The notes under the pieces: model-generated
Told to the model about the DNA's origin: nothing
What the model saw: the letters and a program-made list of their open reading frames with translations, nothing else
Database searches by the model: none
Shown: one piece after another, positions 17,272-26,526 of the stretch
Layout of the letters: each line of letters begins with the position of its first letter
Numbering within the stretch: position 1 is the first letter of the stretch
Source of the DNA: Nostocales cyanobacterium LEGE 11386
GTDB lineage: Bacteria; Cyanobacteriota; Cyanobacteriia; Cyanobacteriales; Nostocaceae
Direction: 5' to 3'
Assembly: GCA_015207155.1 (NCBI GenBank)
Contig: JADEXK010000012.1
Location: 35,893 to 99,892 of the forward strand
DNA length: 64,000 nucleotides
Made by a program: the position numbers and the translations under genes

Positions 17272-18441
17272 CTAAATTGCATTCGTCCCCAACAATTCTT
17301 CAATTGCTTGCCGTTCCAGAGGGGCTTGGGATGGTGGCGTTTGCCGGGCATCGGTAATCAGCCAGTCTAAAGCAGCAGCCTGTACATCTATTGCTGCCCC
17401 TGTTTTATCCACGCAGTAACGTCCAAATACTAACTTATCAACTAGTCGTACTCCAGGAGCCAATCGTGACCATTCAAAAATGACACTGTTTTCTACAGTG
17501 GCTCCACTGCATATCCAGCAATTCGGGCCAATCATTGCTGGACCGACGATTTTAGCTCCATCTTCTATTCTGGTCATGCCACCAATGTAAACTGGGCCGG
17601 TAATATCCACCTTGTCCCAATTCACAGCAACATTTAAGCCAGTGTAGATTCCAGGCGCGACTTCATTACCGGGAATTTGCACATTTTTGATTTCGCCTAG
17701 TAGTACACCACGAATGGCTCGCCAGTAATCTGGAACTTTCCCAATATCTACCCATTCAAAGTCCATCGCAATGGCGTAGAAGGGCGCACCAACTTCCACT
17801 AGTTTGGGAAACAGCTGGCTACCAATGTCATATTCAACTCCAGAAGGTATGTACTTAAACACCTCTGGTTCAAAAATGTAAATACCTGTGTTGATGTTGG
17901 TGCTGATAGCTTCTTCTGTTGAAGGTTTTTCTTGGAAAGCTTTTACTCGACTATCTTCGTCAGTAACGACTACACCGTAACTAGAAACTTCTTCCAGTGG
18001 GACAGACTTGGTAATGATCGTAGCAATTGACCCTTTGGATTTATGCCACTTCACAGCCGCAGATAAATCTAAGTCAATTAAGGCATCACCACACAACACC
18101 ACAAAGGTATCGTCAAAAAATGGTGAAAAGTCTTGGATGCGGCGCATTCCTCCCGCCGAACCAATTGCTTCTCCCACCAGTTTGCCGTCGTCGTCAATTT
18201 TTCCTTCAAAAGAGTAGGCAATTTCTACGCCAAACCTTTGACCATCACGGAAATAATTTTCAATTTCTTCAGCCAAATGACTAACGTTGACCATAATTTG
18301 GTCAAATCCATGTTGACGTAAAAGTTCGAGTAGAAATTCCATCACTGGCTTTTGCAGGATGGGAATCATCGGTTTGGGAATTGTATAGGTAATGGGACGC
18401 ACACGAGTACCCTTACCTGCTGCAAGAATCATCGCTTTCAT
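17272..18441 (-). CDS. NDP-sugar pyrophosphorylase (mannose-1-P guanylyltransferase-like)
   Basis: 389 residues, ATG 18441. The N-terminal nucleotidyltransferase domain shows AAGKGTRVRPITYTIPKPM at 7-25 and CGDALIDLD near 117 (metal-binding Asp). A C-terminal left-handed beta-helix (about 250-360) is built from hexapeptide-like repeats. It makes an NDP-sugar from a sugar 1-phosphate; GDP-mannose or UDP/dTDP-glucose cannot be told apart by eye. Relatives in cyanobacteria sometimes carry a phosphomannomutase domain, which is absent here. It may feed exopolysaccharide synthesis, although the EPS locus is 26 kb away. Confidence 0.85.
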   Translation of the reverse strand: MKAMILAAGKGTRVRPITYTIPKPMIPILQKPVMEFLLELLRQHGFDQIMVNVSHLAEEIENYFRDGQRFGVEIAYSFEGKIDDDGKLVGEAIGSAGGMRRIQDFSPFFDDTFVVLCGDALIDLDLSAAVKWHKSKGSIATIITKSVPLEEVSSYGVVVTDEDSRVKAFQEKPSTEEAISTNINTGIYIFEPEVFKYIPSGVEYDIGSQLFPKLVEVGAPFYAIAMDFEWVDIGKVPDYWRAIRGVLLGEIKNVQIPGNEVAPGIYTGLNVAVNWDKVDITGPVYIGGMTRIEDGAKIVGPAMIGPNCWICSGATVENSVIFEWSRLAPGVRLVDKLVFGRYCVDKTGAAIDVQAAALDWLITDARQTPPSQAPLERQAIEELLGTNAI

Positions 18442-18732
18442 AAAATTTTATTCCTCAACCACAAGCCAGTTTACTTTTATCGAGTGATACTTAATCATCA
18501 GTTTTTATTTCTGCTCTAAGTAACTCCTAAAAACAGGGATAACAGGAATTTGCTGGTTATTGCAACCTATTAGGTATGAACAGCAATCGTTCAGTAGGGC
18601 TGAGGAGCTAAGTAGCTAGGCGAAACAGTGTAACACACAATACTATTTGAATATTTATTTAATTGGAACTGCCTAAAAGCCTGTAAGTTAGCTATGTTAA
18701 TATTTTAAACTGCCTCAGTTCATCGGTTGCTC

Positions 18733-19545
18733 TCAAGTTTTGGAGGTGGTAGCTGAATCTGTGAGTAACCGAATTTTAATCTCCTGGTAAAACTCGTCTT
18801 GTAATAGCTCTACTTTGGATTGAGCCGAGAGCAGTAGTAGCGCCCAGAAGACACTAACTATGTGGCTGTGTTCTGATTCATGGGTAGAACCATTTTGATG
18901 TGGTTGCTTTGTTTGAGTCCACAACTGTACAAGTTGTTCTAGATTCAAACAATTTTGTTCTAGAAGTAACTCTCTGGCTGAACGATGCAACACTTGCTCT
19001 AACTCTCCAGCTACTTCCGTCAAGTTTTCTTGGTGAGCTAACTCTAGCGCCTCCCGCATATTTTGGGCATTAGACTGACGCTTGGGACGGACAGGTTTGC
19101 TGACTTTTTGCACCAGTTTTAGCTGGTTCGCCATGAGCTGCAATTGCTCGATCAATTCTTGCAGGGTGACGCGGCGCTTTGGCGGTGGCATTGCTGACGG
19201 ACGGCGACGCAAGTGGCGCTCTAATTGCAGACGATGAGCTGGATGTAATAACCCATCTTCACTTTCTGGTATGGCATCATCTGCTATAGTTTCCTGTGCA
19301 TTTTCTCCTGAAGATAATTGCATCAAAGTGTTCGCCTTGAATAACACTAGCATCGATGCTGACAAAAAAGCCTGTCCAGATTGAGACAAATCAGCTTCAT
19401 AGCCTCTGGCTGTTGCCTCCGGTGCCATTAGTTCTAGGTAACGGTCAATCACCTCAATTACCTGGACATCCCAAGGATCTATTTCTCCTTGTTCAGCCTG
19501 ATCAATGAGGAGTGTGATTGTCTCTAATAACTCGGAAGCATCCAT
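18733..19545 (-). CDS. scpA: Segregation and condensation protein A
   Basis: 270 residues, ATG 19545. The N-terminal part (LLETITLLIDQAEQGEIDPWDVQVIEVIDRYLE) is the kleisin segment that contacts SMC, with the conserved I-DPWD-V pattern. A charged linker and a C-terminal winged-helix-like region follow. ScpA bridges SMC heads with ScpB in chromosome condensation and segregation. scpB and smc are not in the window. Confidence 0.88.
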   Translation of the reverse strand: MDASELLETITLLIDQAEQGEIDPWDVQVIEVIDRYLELMAPEATARGYEADLSQSGQAFLSASMLVLFKANTLMQLSSGENAQETIADDAIPESEDGLLHPAHRLQLERHLRRRPSAMPPPKRRVTLQELIEQLQLMANQLKLVQKVSKPVRPKRQSNAQNMREALELAHQENLTEVAGELEQVLHRSARELLLEQNCLNLEQLVQLWTQTKQPHQNGSTHESEHSHIVSVFWALLLLSAQSKVELLQDEFYQEIKIRLLTDSATTSKT

Positions 19546-19692
19546 TGTGATTTCCGATTGTGCAAGTTTTGGTTTAAGGTATTGGGAAAAATATTAGCTT
19601 TAGACCCGTAAAAAAATGGTGTGGACACAAGCACAAAATTATAGTGCATTAAGACCGCTACACAACTTGTTTTCTGCAAAAAAAACAATACT

Positions 19693-19886
19693 GCATTTTG
19701 GGCGTTGCTGACTGAAAATATGAATTAGTCGGGCTTACGCCCCGCTACGCTAACACGCAAAGGCAAGCCAGTGCGTTGGGCGGGTTTCCCGACTTGTAGC
19801 AACTGGCGCGCAAAGACGCAAAGGTACAAAGATGAAAAAGAGTAATTTTGCCATTTCATATCCTGATTCAGCAACGCCGCATTTTG
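19693..19886. mobile_element. MITE-like element A with 8-bp target duplication and nested SDR
   Basis: The element proper is 19701-19878 (178 bp). Its termini are inverted repeats GGCGTTGCTGA at left and TCAGCAACGCC at right, extended by an ATATGAA/TTCATAT pair further in. It is flanked by the direct repeat GCATTTTG (19693-19700 and 19879-19886). An SDR hairpin (19767-19808) sits inside. There is no coding capacity, so it is non-autonomous. It occupies most of the 408-bp gap between scpA and the AI-2E permease gene. Confidence 0.8.
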
Positions 19887-19953
19887 AATAACAATTGGAT
19901 GTTAGCGCATGAGTGGGCTTGAGCGATCGCGTCCTAGTAGGAGTGATGCACTT

Positions 19954-21048
19954 TTAATTGGGGGGTGAATTATGAGTAACTGTAACAGTCGATACAAAAT
20001 CACTAGGCTTGCCATTCTTAATCGCGTCGAAAATGCCTTTGAACGTACCAGCAATAGGAACAGCAACAAGTGTCCCCAACAAACCAGCAATCTCAAATCC
20101 CATCAAAATAGCTATAAAAATCCAGATGGGATTTAGGCCAATAAAGTTACCGAGTAACTTTGGCCCTAAAAGATTATCTTTAATTTGCTGCATGACTATT
20201 GCCACCACAGCAACTTGAACTGCCAACCATCCATTTTGTAATAGTACCAAGATAGTCACTAAACCAATGCCTAAAGTTGCCCCAATAAAAGGAATAAGTT
20301 CAGAAATACCGATGAGGATGGCAAACAACAGGGCAAAGGGCACTTTCATGATTAAGAAAATCGGGGTGAGGCTAATCACCATGAACAACCCTAGTAGCAA
20401 CTGACTCAGGAAAAAGTTGTGGAAATTTAACTTTAAGGATGTGGTCAAAGGGATTCTAATATTGGAGGGTAAGAGATTAACTAGACCATACCAAACGCGA
20501 TCGCCATAGAGGAGCATATAAAATGCCAACACAACCACTAACACCACATTGAGTAATCCTGACAGTAACGTTCCCGCAAATCCTACGGCACCAGACGCTA
20601 GCTGTTGCACTAAATTCTGAATGTTGGCATTGATTTGATTACTCACCACCCGCAAATCTAAAGGCAAACGTCGCTGCTTGGCAAACACCTCAAACTGTTG
20701 TAGGTTGGCTTGACTAGTGGTCAACCAATCAGGAATTTTATTTAACAGTTGAATGGTTTGGTCAATCACCATCGGTACTAGCGTAACGCCCAGAATTACC
20801 AACAGAGTCAGAGTTACAAGTAAAACAATGATCACTGCTTGAGTACGAGTGATTTGGGCACGTTCAAAGAACTTAACCGGGTAATTGAGTAAAAAAGCGA
20901 GAATCGCCGCAATGCTCAAAATAGTAATGGGATGCTGGAAATAACGAAAAAGTACAGACAGCAACCAGACATTGAGAGCGATAATTGGACCGCTCAGACC
21001 ATAAATTAACAAACGTTGCAGGGAGGCTGAACGGCGCATTTGACGCAA
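19954..21048 (-). CDS. AI-2E family transporter (PerM/YdiK type)
   Basis: 364 residues, ATG 21048, with about eight transmembrane helices. The family landmarks are present: paired N-terminal helices, a soluble region near 95-150, and the C-terminal GISELIPFIGATLGIG and VQQIKDNLLGPKLLG-like segments (here VMQQIKDNLLGPK). Members are permeases for autoinducer-2 or ions; the substrate here is unknown. It is transcribed alone, divergent from pdxH with a 115-bp gap. Confidence 0.87.
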   Translation of the reverse strand: MRQMRRSASLQRLLIYGLSGPIIALNVWLLSVLFRYFQHPITILSIAAILAFLLNYPVKFFERAQITRTQAVIIVLLVTLTLLVILGVTLVPMVIDQTIQLLNKIPDWLTTSQANLQQFEVFAKQRRLPLDLRVVSNQINANIQNLVQQLASGAVGFAGTLLSGLLNVVLVVVLAFYMLLYGDRVWYGLVNLLPSNIRIPLTTSLKLNFHNFFLSQLLLGLFMVISLTPIFLIMKVPFALLFAILIGISELIPFIGATLGIGLVTILVLLQNGWLAVQVAVVAIVMQQIKDNLLGPKLLGNFIGLNPIWIFIAILMGFEIAGLLGTLVAVPIAGTFKGIFDAIKNGKPSDFVSTVTVTHNSPPN

Positions 21049-21163
21049 TCTATTTTGTATACTCGTAGATACAATTTTTACAACTGTTATTGGTGCTAGT
21101 CATCAGAGATATTTTGATCAAAGACGTGTATAAGCATATCTGATACTTAAGCATAAAATCATT

Positions 21164-21808
21164 ATGGACAAGACTGTAGCTGATCTCCGCAAAGATTACA
21201 CCTTACAAGCTTTAAGCGAAACTGAGGTTGACCCCAATCCTTTTATACAATTTAAAAAATGGTTCGAGCAGGCTCTGGCAGCTCAACTTCCCGAACCCAA
21301 TGCTATGAGCCTTGCTACCTCTACACCACATGGTCAGCCTTCGGGAAGAATGGTGCTACTAAAAGATTTTGATGAACGAGGCTTTGTTTTTTTCACCAAC
21401 TACAATAGTCGCAAAGGACAAGAACTCACAGAAAATCCCCAAGCAGCCTTAGTTTTTTGGTGGGTAGAACTAGAACGCCAAGTGCGAATTTGTGGGCATG
21501 TGGAGAAAGTTTCGGAAACTGAATCAGATCACTATTTTCATAGTCGTCCTCCTAACAGTCGCCTAGGTGCGTGGGTATCTCATCAAAGCGAAGTTATAGA
21601 AAGTCGAGAATTCCTAGAACAACGTTTGCAGGAGTTTCAAAGCAAATATGAAAATCAAGAAATTCCCCGACCACCTCATTGGGGAGGCTTACGAGTGATC
21701 CCTAAAGAAATTGAGTTTTGGCAAGGTCGCCCTAGCCGTCTGCACGATCGCCTGCTGTATACTCACTTGAATGATGGAGGTTGGAAAATAGAGCGATTGT
21801 CACCTTGA
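21164..21808 (+). CDS. pdxH: Pyridoxamine/pyridoxine 5'-phosphate oxidase
   Basis: 214 residues, ATG 21164. FMN-binding motifs [20 protein letters not shown] and SRKGQEL, the central [11 protein letters not shown], and the C-terminal [12 protein letters not shown] are all characteristic. It oxidises PNP and PMP to the cofactor PLP. The length matches the family. A heptamer array begins 3 bp after the stop codon. Confidence 0.96.
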   Translation: MDKTVADLRKDYTLQALSETEVDPNPFIQFKKWFEQALAAQLPEPNAMSLATSTPHGQPSGRMVLLKDFDERGFVFFTNYNSRKGQELTENPQAALVFWWVELERQVRICGHVEKVSETESDHYFHSRPPNSRLGAWVSHQSEVIESREFLEQRLQEFQSKYENQEIPRPPHWGGLRVIPKEIEFWQGRPSRLHDRLLYTHLNDGGWKIERLSP

Positions 21809-21810
21809 AA

Positions 21811-22022
21811 AGTGCTGAGTGCTTCCTGAGTGCTGAGTGCTGAGTGCTTCCTGAGTGCTTCCTAAGTGCTGAGTGCTGAGTGCTGAGTGCTGAGTGCTTC
21901 CTAAGTGCTGAGTGCTGAGTGGGTTAATTTTTTAGTCTCCAGTCCCTTTTCTAAGTGCTGAGTGCTGAGTGCTGAGTGCTGAGTGCTGAGTGCTGAGTGG
22001 GTTAATTTTTAGTCTCCAGTCC
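21811..22022. repeat. Large GTGCTGA heptamer array with duplicated higher-order unit
   Basis: About 210 bp consists of tandem GTGCTGA heptamers broken by TTCCTGA/TTCCTAA variants. The segment GAGTGGGTTAATTTTT, then AGTCTCCAGTCCC, occurs twice (near 21917-21948 and 21986-22022), showing duplication of a longer unit. The array fills the whole gap between pdxH and the convergent ATP-grasp gene. Confidence 0.9.
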
Positions 22023-22029
22023 CTAGTTC

Positions 22030-23631
22030 CTAGCTATATCCATCCCAAGCAATGGGGAAGGTGTAATCGGAGAATAAGGGTAAATCGTGGTTGTCGTTGC
22101 GAGTTTCTTCATCTAGAACTTTGACTACTCTGTTATAAATGTCTTCTGCTTGTTGTGGGGAATCACCAATGCTGGTTAACCCCAACTTACCAAACTGAGA
22201 AAGACAACCCATGAGATGAAAAACTGTGCCTGTTTCTGTACCACTATCAAAATGCAAGCGATGGTGGGCGATAATATCCATCAAATCGTTGGGTAACAAT
22301 CCCCGATAACGGTCTTTTTGGAGGTTGTCGGTGGCGATATAGTATTTGGGACGGCCTTGCTGACTGTAAAATAACCCTGTGGAAAGGTCATAGCGACCGT
22401 TAGTTAATAATTTCAGCGTCATGAAAGGATGAGTTGTGCCACCTTTACGCAAGTTAATTTCGATCGCCTGAATATCCCACTCACCATTACCCTGGTCAAC
22501 GGTGATAAAATCAACGCCAAATCGTTCAAATGCGCCTTTTTCGGAGAGCTTTTTGCCAATTTTTAAACCCCATTGCTGCAATTGCAACCGATAGCTGGGA
22601 TCAGCAGGAAATCGGCAACCAAGATAAATTTGACCGTCTGGCCCTCCCAAAATTTGGTCGTGGGTGGAGACAATTTCTACTTCACCAGTGGGTGTGATGC
22701 GTCCTTGGACACTGGGCGATCGCTTGATTTCTCCTTCCACAAATGCCTCAGCAATTGCCCCTAATTCGGGAATTCTGCTGGAAAAATTCGCCCAAGTTTC
22801 TTTTTTGGCTTGAAAGCGCAAAGTTGAAAAGCGATCGCTAATTGTGGCGACTCTGTGGTTCCGGGAAACTTGCCCTGGTGCTATATCCATCATTGGTCTC
22901 AAATCTAACAGGGCATTACCTTCTCCGGAAATGCCTTCGTTGAGTTTCACAACTATTCGTTGTAATGTCGGTTGGCGTTCCCATAAATCACAAGCCACTT
23001 CTGCTAAATCTTGCTGATTCCATACCTTTTCGCTGCCATCTGGATGAGGGACTCCACTTTCTGCAAAGATTTGCCGACTACCACTTTTTGTCCCCCAAAT
23101 CTGTAAATCTGGTGCAGCTGCATACAATGGCACATTTAATTTGAGAGATAATTCAGCTTCTAAAAATGTGGAGTTGTAGCACGTCATAAATGATTTTTCT
23201 AGCCTCAGTGCTTGGCGAATTCGCTCTAGCAACCGGGGGCGTTCTAAAATTTTGGCAGTCAGGGGTCTGAGAGAAGAATCATAAGTAGAAAGCAGTAGTA
23301 AACGATTGCGGGCGTGAGAAAACGGGATTCCGGGTAAAAGTTGCAGATAGTAATCAATAATACTAGGATGCAGAGGCATAGAAGTGACATAAATCAGCCT
23401 CGTGCGGGGATTTCGCAAGCGCATCAAGGAAAATAATAATCTTTCTTCATAATGCTCACAGCCTTCTATTTTATGGAGTTCACGCTGGTCGATGCTGAGG
23501 GAGGGGACAATTAAAATATCCGCCTCACTATTGTCAAATAGCTCGATAGTTGGCCAGCGATCGCACAAAGTTAACTGTAGATGGCGAAACTTATCAACTT
23601 GGTCTAACTCTGAAATATTGAGCATCACCAT
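22030..23631 (-). CDS. ATP-grasp ligase, PGM1-like (pre-ATP-grasp plus ATP-grasp)
   Basis: 533 residues; ATG at 23631 or 23625. The N-terminal 170 residues resemble a pre-ATP-grasp domain. The rest is an ATP-grasp fold, with the lysine strand IVVKLNEGISGEGNALL near 225, AIEINLRKGGTTHPFMTLK near 394 and the metal-binding acidic residues of FGVDFITVD/EINLR. The family is related to the peptide ligase PGM1 of pheganomycin synthesis and probably forms an amide bond by acyl-phosphate chemistry. The substrate is unknown. No biosynthetic cluster surrounds it. Confidence 0.75.
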   Translation of the reverse strand: MVMLNISELDQVDKFRHLQLTLCDRWPTIELFDNSEADILIVPSLSIDQRELHKIEGCEHYEERLLFSLMRLRNPRTRLIYVTSMPLHPSIIDYYLQLLPGIPFSHARNRLLLLSTYDSSLRPLTAKILERPRLLERIRQALRLEKSFMTCYNSTFLEAELSLKLNVPLYAAAPDLQIWGTKSGSRQIFAESGVPHPDGSEKVWNQQDLAEVACDLWERQPTLQRIVVKLNEGISGEGNALLDLRPMMDIAPGQVSRNHRVATISDRFSTLRFQAKKETWANFSSRIPELGAIAEAFVEGEIKRSPSVQGRITPTGEVEIVSTHDQILGGPDGQIYLGCRFPADPSYRLQLQQWGLKIGKKLSEKGAFERFGVDFITVDQGNGEWDIQAIEINLRKGGTTHPFMTLKLLTNGRYDLSTGLFYSQQGRPKYYIATDNLQKDRYRGLLPNDLMDIIAHHRLHFDSGTETGTVFHLMGCLSQFGKLGLTSIGDSPQQAEDIYNRVVKVLDEETRNDNHDLPLFSDYTFPIAWDGYS

Positions 23632-23842
23632 AGTCCCTACCCTGTATTGATCCCCAACACTGCTGTACTACTCTGGTATATACCAAAGCCAGTCAGATAA
23701 ATCTAATATGCAATACTTCTTTGACTGTTGAATCCTGTAGACGCTGCTGCGGCTTCCCCAAGTGAAGCAACTAACATTACTAAGTGAAGAAATAAAATAT
23801 CACCAGTATTCTTCAACTTACATAGACAAATATTTTTGTTAA

Positions 23843-23912
23843 TAAGTGCCTTAACACAATTTAATGACATGCATTGTTTTTCTATTCCCTATTCCCTACC
23901 TCCACGAGTAGT
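23843..23912. repeat. STRR-containing dispersed repeat, copy 2
   Basis: AAGTGCCTTAACA, then GCATTGTTTTTCT, TTCCCTA heptamers and CTCCACGA, as in 7650-7733. It lies in the 432-bp divergent gap 23632-24063. The same gap holds AGTTACTTAGTCAA (23977-23990), the inverse of a 14-mer upstream of the NB-ARC gene. Confidence 0.6.
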
Positions 23913-24063
23913 CTATAAATCAAATCAGATTGCTGAAATTGTATGTATAGAGATGTTGCATACCATGTTTCACTTGAGTTACTTAGTCAATTACCTTCTA
24001 GAATGAAGAACATTATCTGCAAAAGTTTATTACTGTACTTGTTGTTCATATCGGGAGGGTATG

Positions 24064-25002
24064 ATGGGCCGTCCAATAATTCTGGGGATTGTCGGTGATA
24101 GTGCCGCAGGCAAAACAACACTGACTAGAGGGATTGCTCAGGTACTAGGGCCAGAAAATGTGACTCTCATCTGTACCGATGATTATCACCGCTATGATCG
24201 TCAACAACGTGCAGAAATTGGCATCACCGCCCTTCATCCTGACTGTAATCATCTCGATATTATGCAGCAGCACCTATCGCTGCTACGCACGGGACAGCCA
24301 ATTCTCAAGCCAGTTTATAGCCATAAAACTGGGACATTTGAGCCGCCACAGTATATCAAGCCCAAGAAATTCGTCATTATTGAAGGCTTACTCGGTTATT
24401 CTACTCGTGCAGCCCGTGAGGCTTATGACGTAAAAGTTTATTTAGCACCCCCTGAATCACTACGCGCTCAATGGAAAGTAAAACGCGATACCCAAAAGCG
24501 GGGTTATACTGAGGAACAAGTATTAGCAGAACTAGAAAAGCGAGAACCAGACTCAGAAAATTTTATTCGTCCACAACGGCAATGGTCGGATATAGTAGTG
24601 AGTTTTTACCCAGCCAGTGATGATGTTGACGAAAACAACGGACATTTAAACGTGCGTTTAGTACTGCGACCAACAATTCCTCATCCTGATTTTACACCAA
24701 TTCTTAACTTAACTAATGGTAATTCTGATTCAGCGATTCGTCTGGGATTAGACCGGGATATGAGTAAACCTGTGGATGTGTTGGAAGTTGATGGTCATGC
24801 TACTTTAGAGCAGGTGAATAAGTTAGAGCATATTTTATGTTCGGATATGCCTTACTTACTAAATGTGTGCGATCGCGAAAGTAACCCCGAATTAGGCAAA
24901 ATTGCTGGGACAACGGGAGAAACATTGCAAAGTTACCCCCTAGCGCTTACCCAGTTAATTATTACCTACCACATGCTGAAAGCAACGCAAATGCATCAAT
25001 AA
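24064..25002 (+). CDS. Phosphoribulokinase/uridine kinase-like protein (not the Calvin-cycle PRK)
   Basis: 312 residues from ATG 24064. The ATG at 24061 is only 1 bp after GGGAGGG, so the second is preferred. The P-loop GDSAAGKTT near residue 10, TDDYHRYDR near 38 and a Walker-B-like FVIIEGLLGY near 100 place it in the PRK/URK family. The Calvin-cycle enzyme has Cys in the P-loop (GDSGCGKST) for CP12/thioredoxin control; here that position is Ala, so that redox switch is missing. The acceptor substrate is unknown. The TAA stop lies inside the target duplication of MITE B. Confidence 0.82.
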   Translation: MGRPIILGIVGDSAAGKTTLTRGIAQVLGPENVTLICTDDYHRYDRQQRAEIGITALHPDCNHLDIMQQHLSLLRTGQPILKPVYSHKTGTFEPPQYIKPKKFVIIEGLLGYSTRAAREAYDVKVYLAPPESLRAQWKVKRDTQKRGYTEEQVLAELEKREPDSENFIRPQRQWSDIVVSFYPASDDVDENNGHLNVRLVLRPTIPHPDFTPILNLTNGNSDSAIRLGLDRDMSKPVDVLEVDGHATLEQVNKLEHILCSDMPYLLNVCDRESNPELGKIAGTTGETLQSYPLALTQLIITYHMLKATQMHQ

Positions 25003-25096
25003 CTGAGCGTTGCTGAATCAAGGGATGATTCTTGTGGGATGCCCATCCCACAAAACCAGCAAAATCTTCCCGCAAATATGCAGCGCCATAACTGAG
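24999..25096. mobile_element. MITE-like element B inserted at the stop codon of the PRK-like gene
   Basis: The element is about 25007-25087, beginning GCGTTGCTGAATCA and ending GCAGCGCC. ATAACTGAG occurs on both sides (24999-25007 and 25088-25096), consistent with an 8-9 bp target duplication. Its left end matches MITE A; its interior (GGGATGCCCATCCCACAAA, CGCAAATATGCA) matches MITE C at 28373-28477. Confidence 0.7.
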
Positions 25097-25155
25097 CTAG
25101 GGAATAGAGGCAGTACCATACTTAGTGCTTCCTGTCAAGCTCTGCGAGCAGACTG

Positions 25156-25866
25156 CTACAGCCGATTCTTTGTCGGTATCACAATCATTGAGAAATAGGG
25201 TACTTGATCTGGATCAACCTGATCCAGGGGTATAATTCTCTGCTGTGCCATGGTCGCCCGCTCAATATATAATGCTCGTGATGCTAACCCTAATTGATGC
25301 AGGATATCTCGCACTTTGGTAAAATGGCGACCTAGCTTCATAATTGCCGCCGCATCTGTTGCTAGTAGGTGTGTAATTAACTGTTCTGCTGGTAGTGGGG
25401 CAGGTAAAACCGTGAGAATGTCGTTGTAGTAGGTAAAAGGTACACCCAAGGATACCGGACAAGCCATGAGTGAGGAAACTCCCGGTACAACTTCGGTTTC
25501 ATACTGCTCAGATAAACGTGTAAAAACATACATAAATGAGCCGTAGAAAAACGGGTCACCCTCACACAGTACTACTACATCTCGTCCGGTGGCTAAATGT
25601 TCGGCAATTGGTGCAACTTCTTTGTCATAAATAGAATTTGCTGTTTCTGGTTCCAAGGCGCGAGGGAGGTGAAACAGTACCTCGATTTGATTGCCAGTTA
25701 GGTATTGAGACACGATCGCCCGCGCTATACTTTCTTTATCTGTGGCTGATTGATAAGCAATCACAGGGGCAGATTGTAACAGCCGTAATGCTTTCAATGT
25801 TAATAATTCTGGATCACCTGGCCCGACACCAATTCCATATAGACGGCCTTTGGTTTTTATGTTCAT
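25156..25866 (-). CDS. cobI: Precorrin-2 C20-methyltransferase
   Basis: 236 residues, ATG 25866, overlapping the cobH stop by 4 bp (ATGA). SAM-dependent tetrapyrrole methylase motifs are seen: GIGVGPGDPELLTLKA at 11-26 and GDPFFYGSFMY near 103. It methylates precorrin-2 at C20 to give precorrin-3A (or the cobalt form). It is the last gene of cobG-cobH-cobI, probably one transcript under the cobalamin riboswitch at 28082-28188. Confidence 0.93.
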   Translation of the reverse strand: MNIKTKGRLYGIGVGPGDPELLTLKALRLLQSAPVIAYQSATDKESIARAIVSQYLTGNQIEVLFHLPRALEPETANSIYDKEVAPIAEHLATGRDVVVLCEGDPFFYGSFMYVFTRLSEQYETEVVPGVSSLMACPVSLGVPFTYYNDILTVLPAPLPAEQLITHLLATDAAAIMKLGRHFTKVRDILHQLGLASRALYIERATMAQQRIIPLDQVDPDQVPYFSMIVIPTKNRL

Positions 25867-26489
25867 TCTTCCTCCGTTGCCAGGGCGTTAACTGCGGCGG
25901 CGGCGATCGCACTGCCACCACGCCGACCATGTAATGTTAAAAATGGCACTCCTCTGCTATCTGCCGCTAGTGCCGCTTTGGACTCGGCTGCACCCACAAA
26001 TCCCACGGGAAAGCCTAAAATCACCGCAGGTTTAGGCGCGCCCTCATCTAACATTTCTAGTAACCTAAATAGAGCTGTGGGTGCATTACCAATGGCTACT
26101 ACTGCCCCTTCTAGATGCTTGTGCCATAATTCCAAGGCAGCCGCAGACCTAGTATTACCAAAATGTTGAGCCATTTCTGGTACTTGCGGATCATAAAGGG
26201 TACAAATAACTTGGTTGTTTGCTGGTAGCCGTCGCCTAGTAATACCTTCGGCAACCATGCGGCAATCACACAAAATTGGCGCACCCTCTGCTAATGCCAC
26301 ACGTCCAGATGGTACTGCTGTTGGTGAATATCCTAAGTCGGTGACTATATCCGTCATTCCACAGGCATGAATCAGACGAACCGCAACTTTTGCTACATCC
26401 GATGGCAGCACATCTAAGTTGGCTTCTGAGCGGATAATGGCAAAGGAATGACTATAGATTTCGTTAGCGTCTCGGATGTAATTAGACAT
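25863..26489 (-). CDS. cobH: Precorrin-8X methylmutase
   Basis: 208 residues, ATG 26489. The catalytic histidine lies in VRLIHACGM near residue 43, and ILCDCRMVAEGI near 74 and GFPVGFVGAAESK near 162 are conserved. It moves a methyl group from C11 to C12 to form hydrogenobyrinate/cobyrinate. It is coupled to cobI by a 4-bp overlap and lies 37 bp after cobG. Confidence 0.94.
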   Translation of the reverse strand: MSNYIRDANEIYSHSFAIIRSEANLDVLPSDVAKVAVRLIHACGMTDIVTDLGYSPTAVPSGRVALAEGAPILCDCRMVAEGITRRRLPANNQVICTLYDPQVPEMAQHFGNTRSAAALELWHKHLEGAVVAIGNAPTALFRLLEMLDEGAPKPAVILGFPVGFVGAAESKAALAADSRGVPFLTLHGRRGGSAIAAAAVNALATEEE

Positions 26490-26526
26490 TGGGGAGTAGG
26501 AGTGGGGAAAGTAAGGCCAATGGGGA

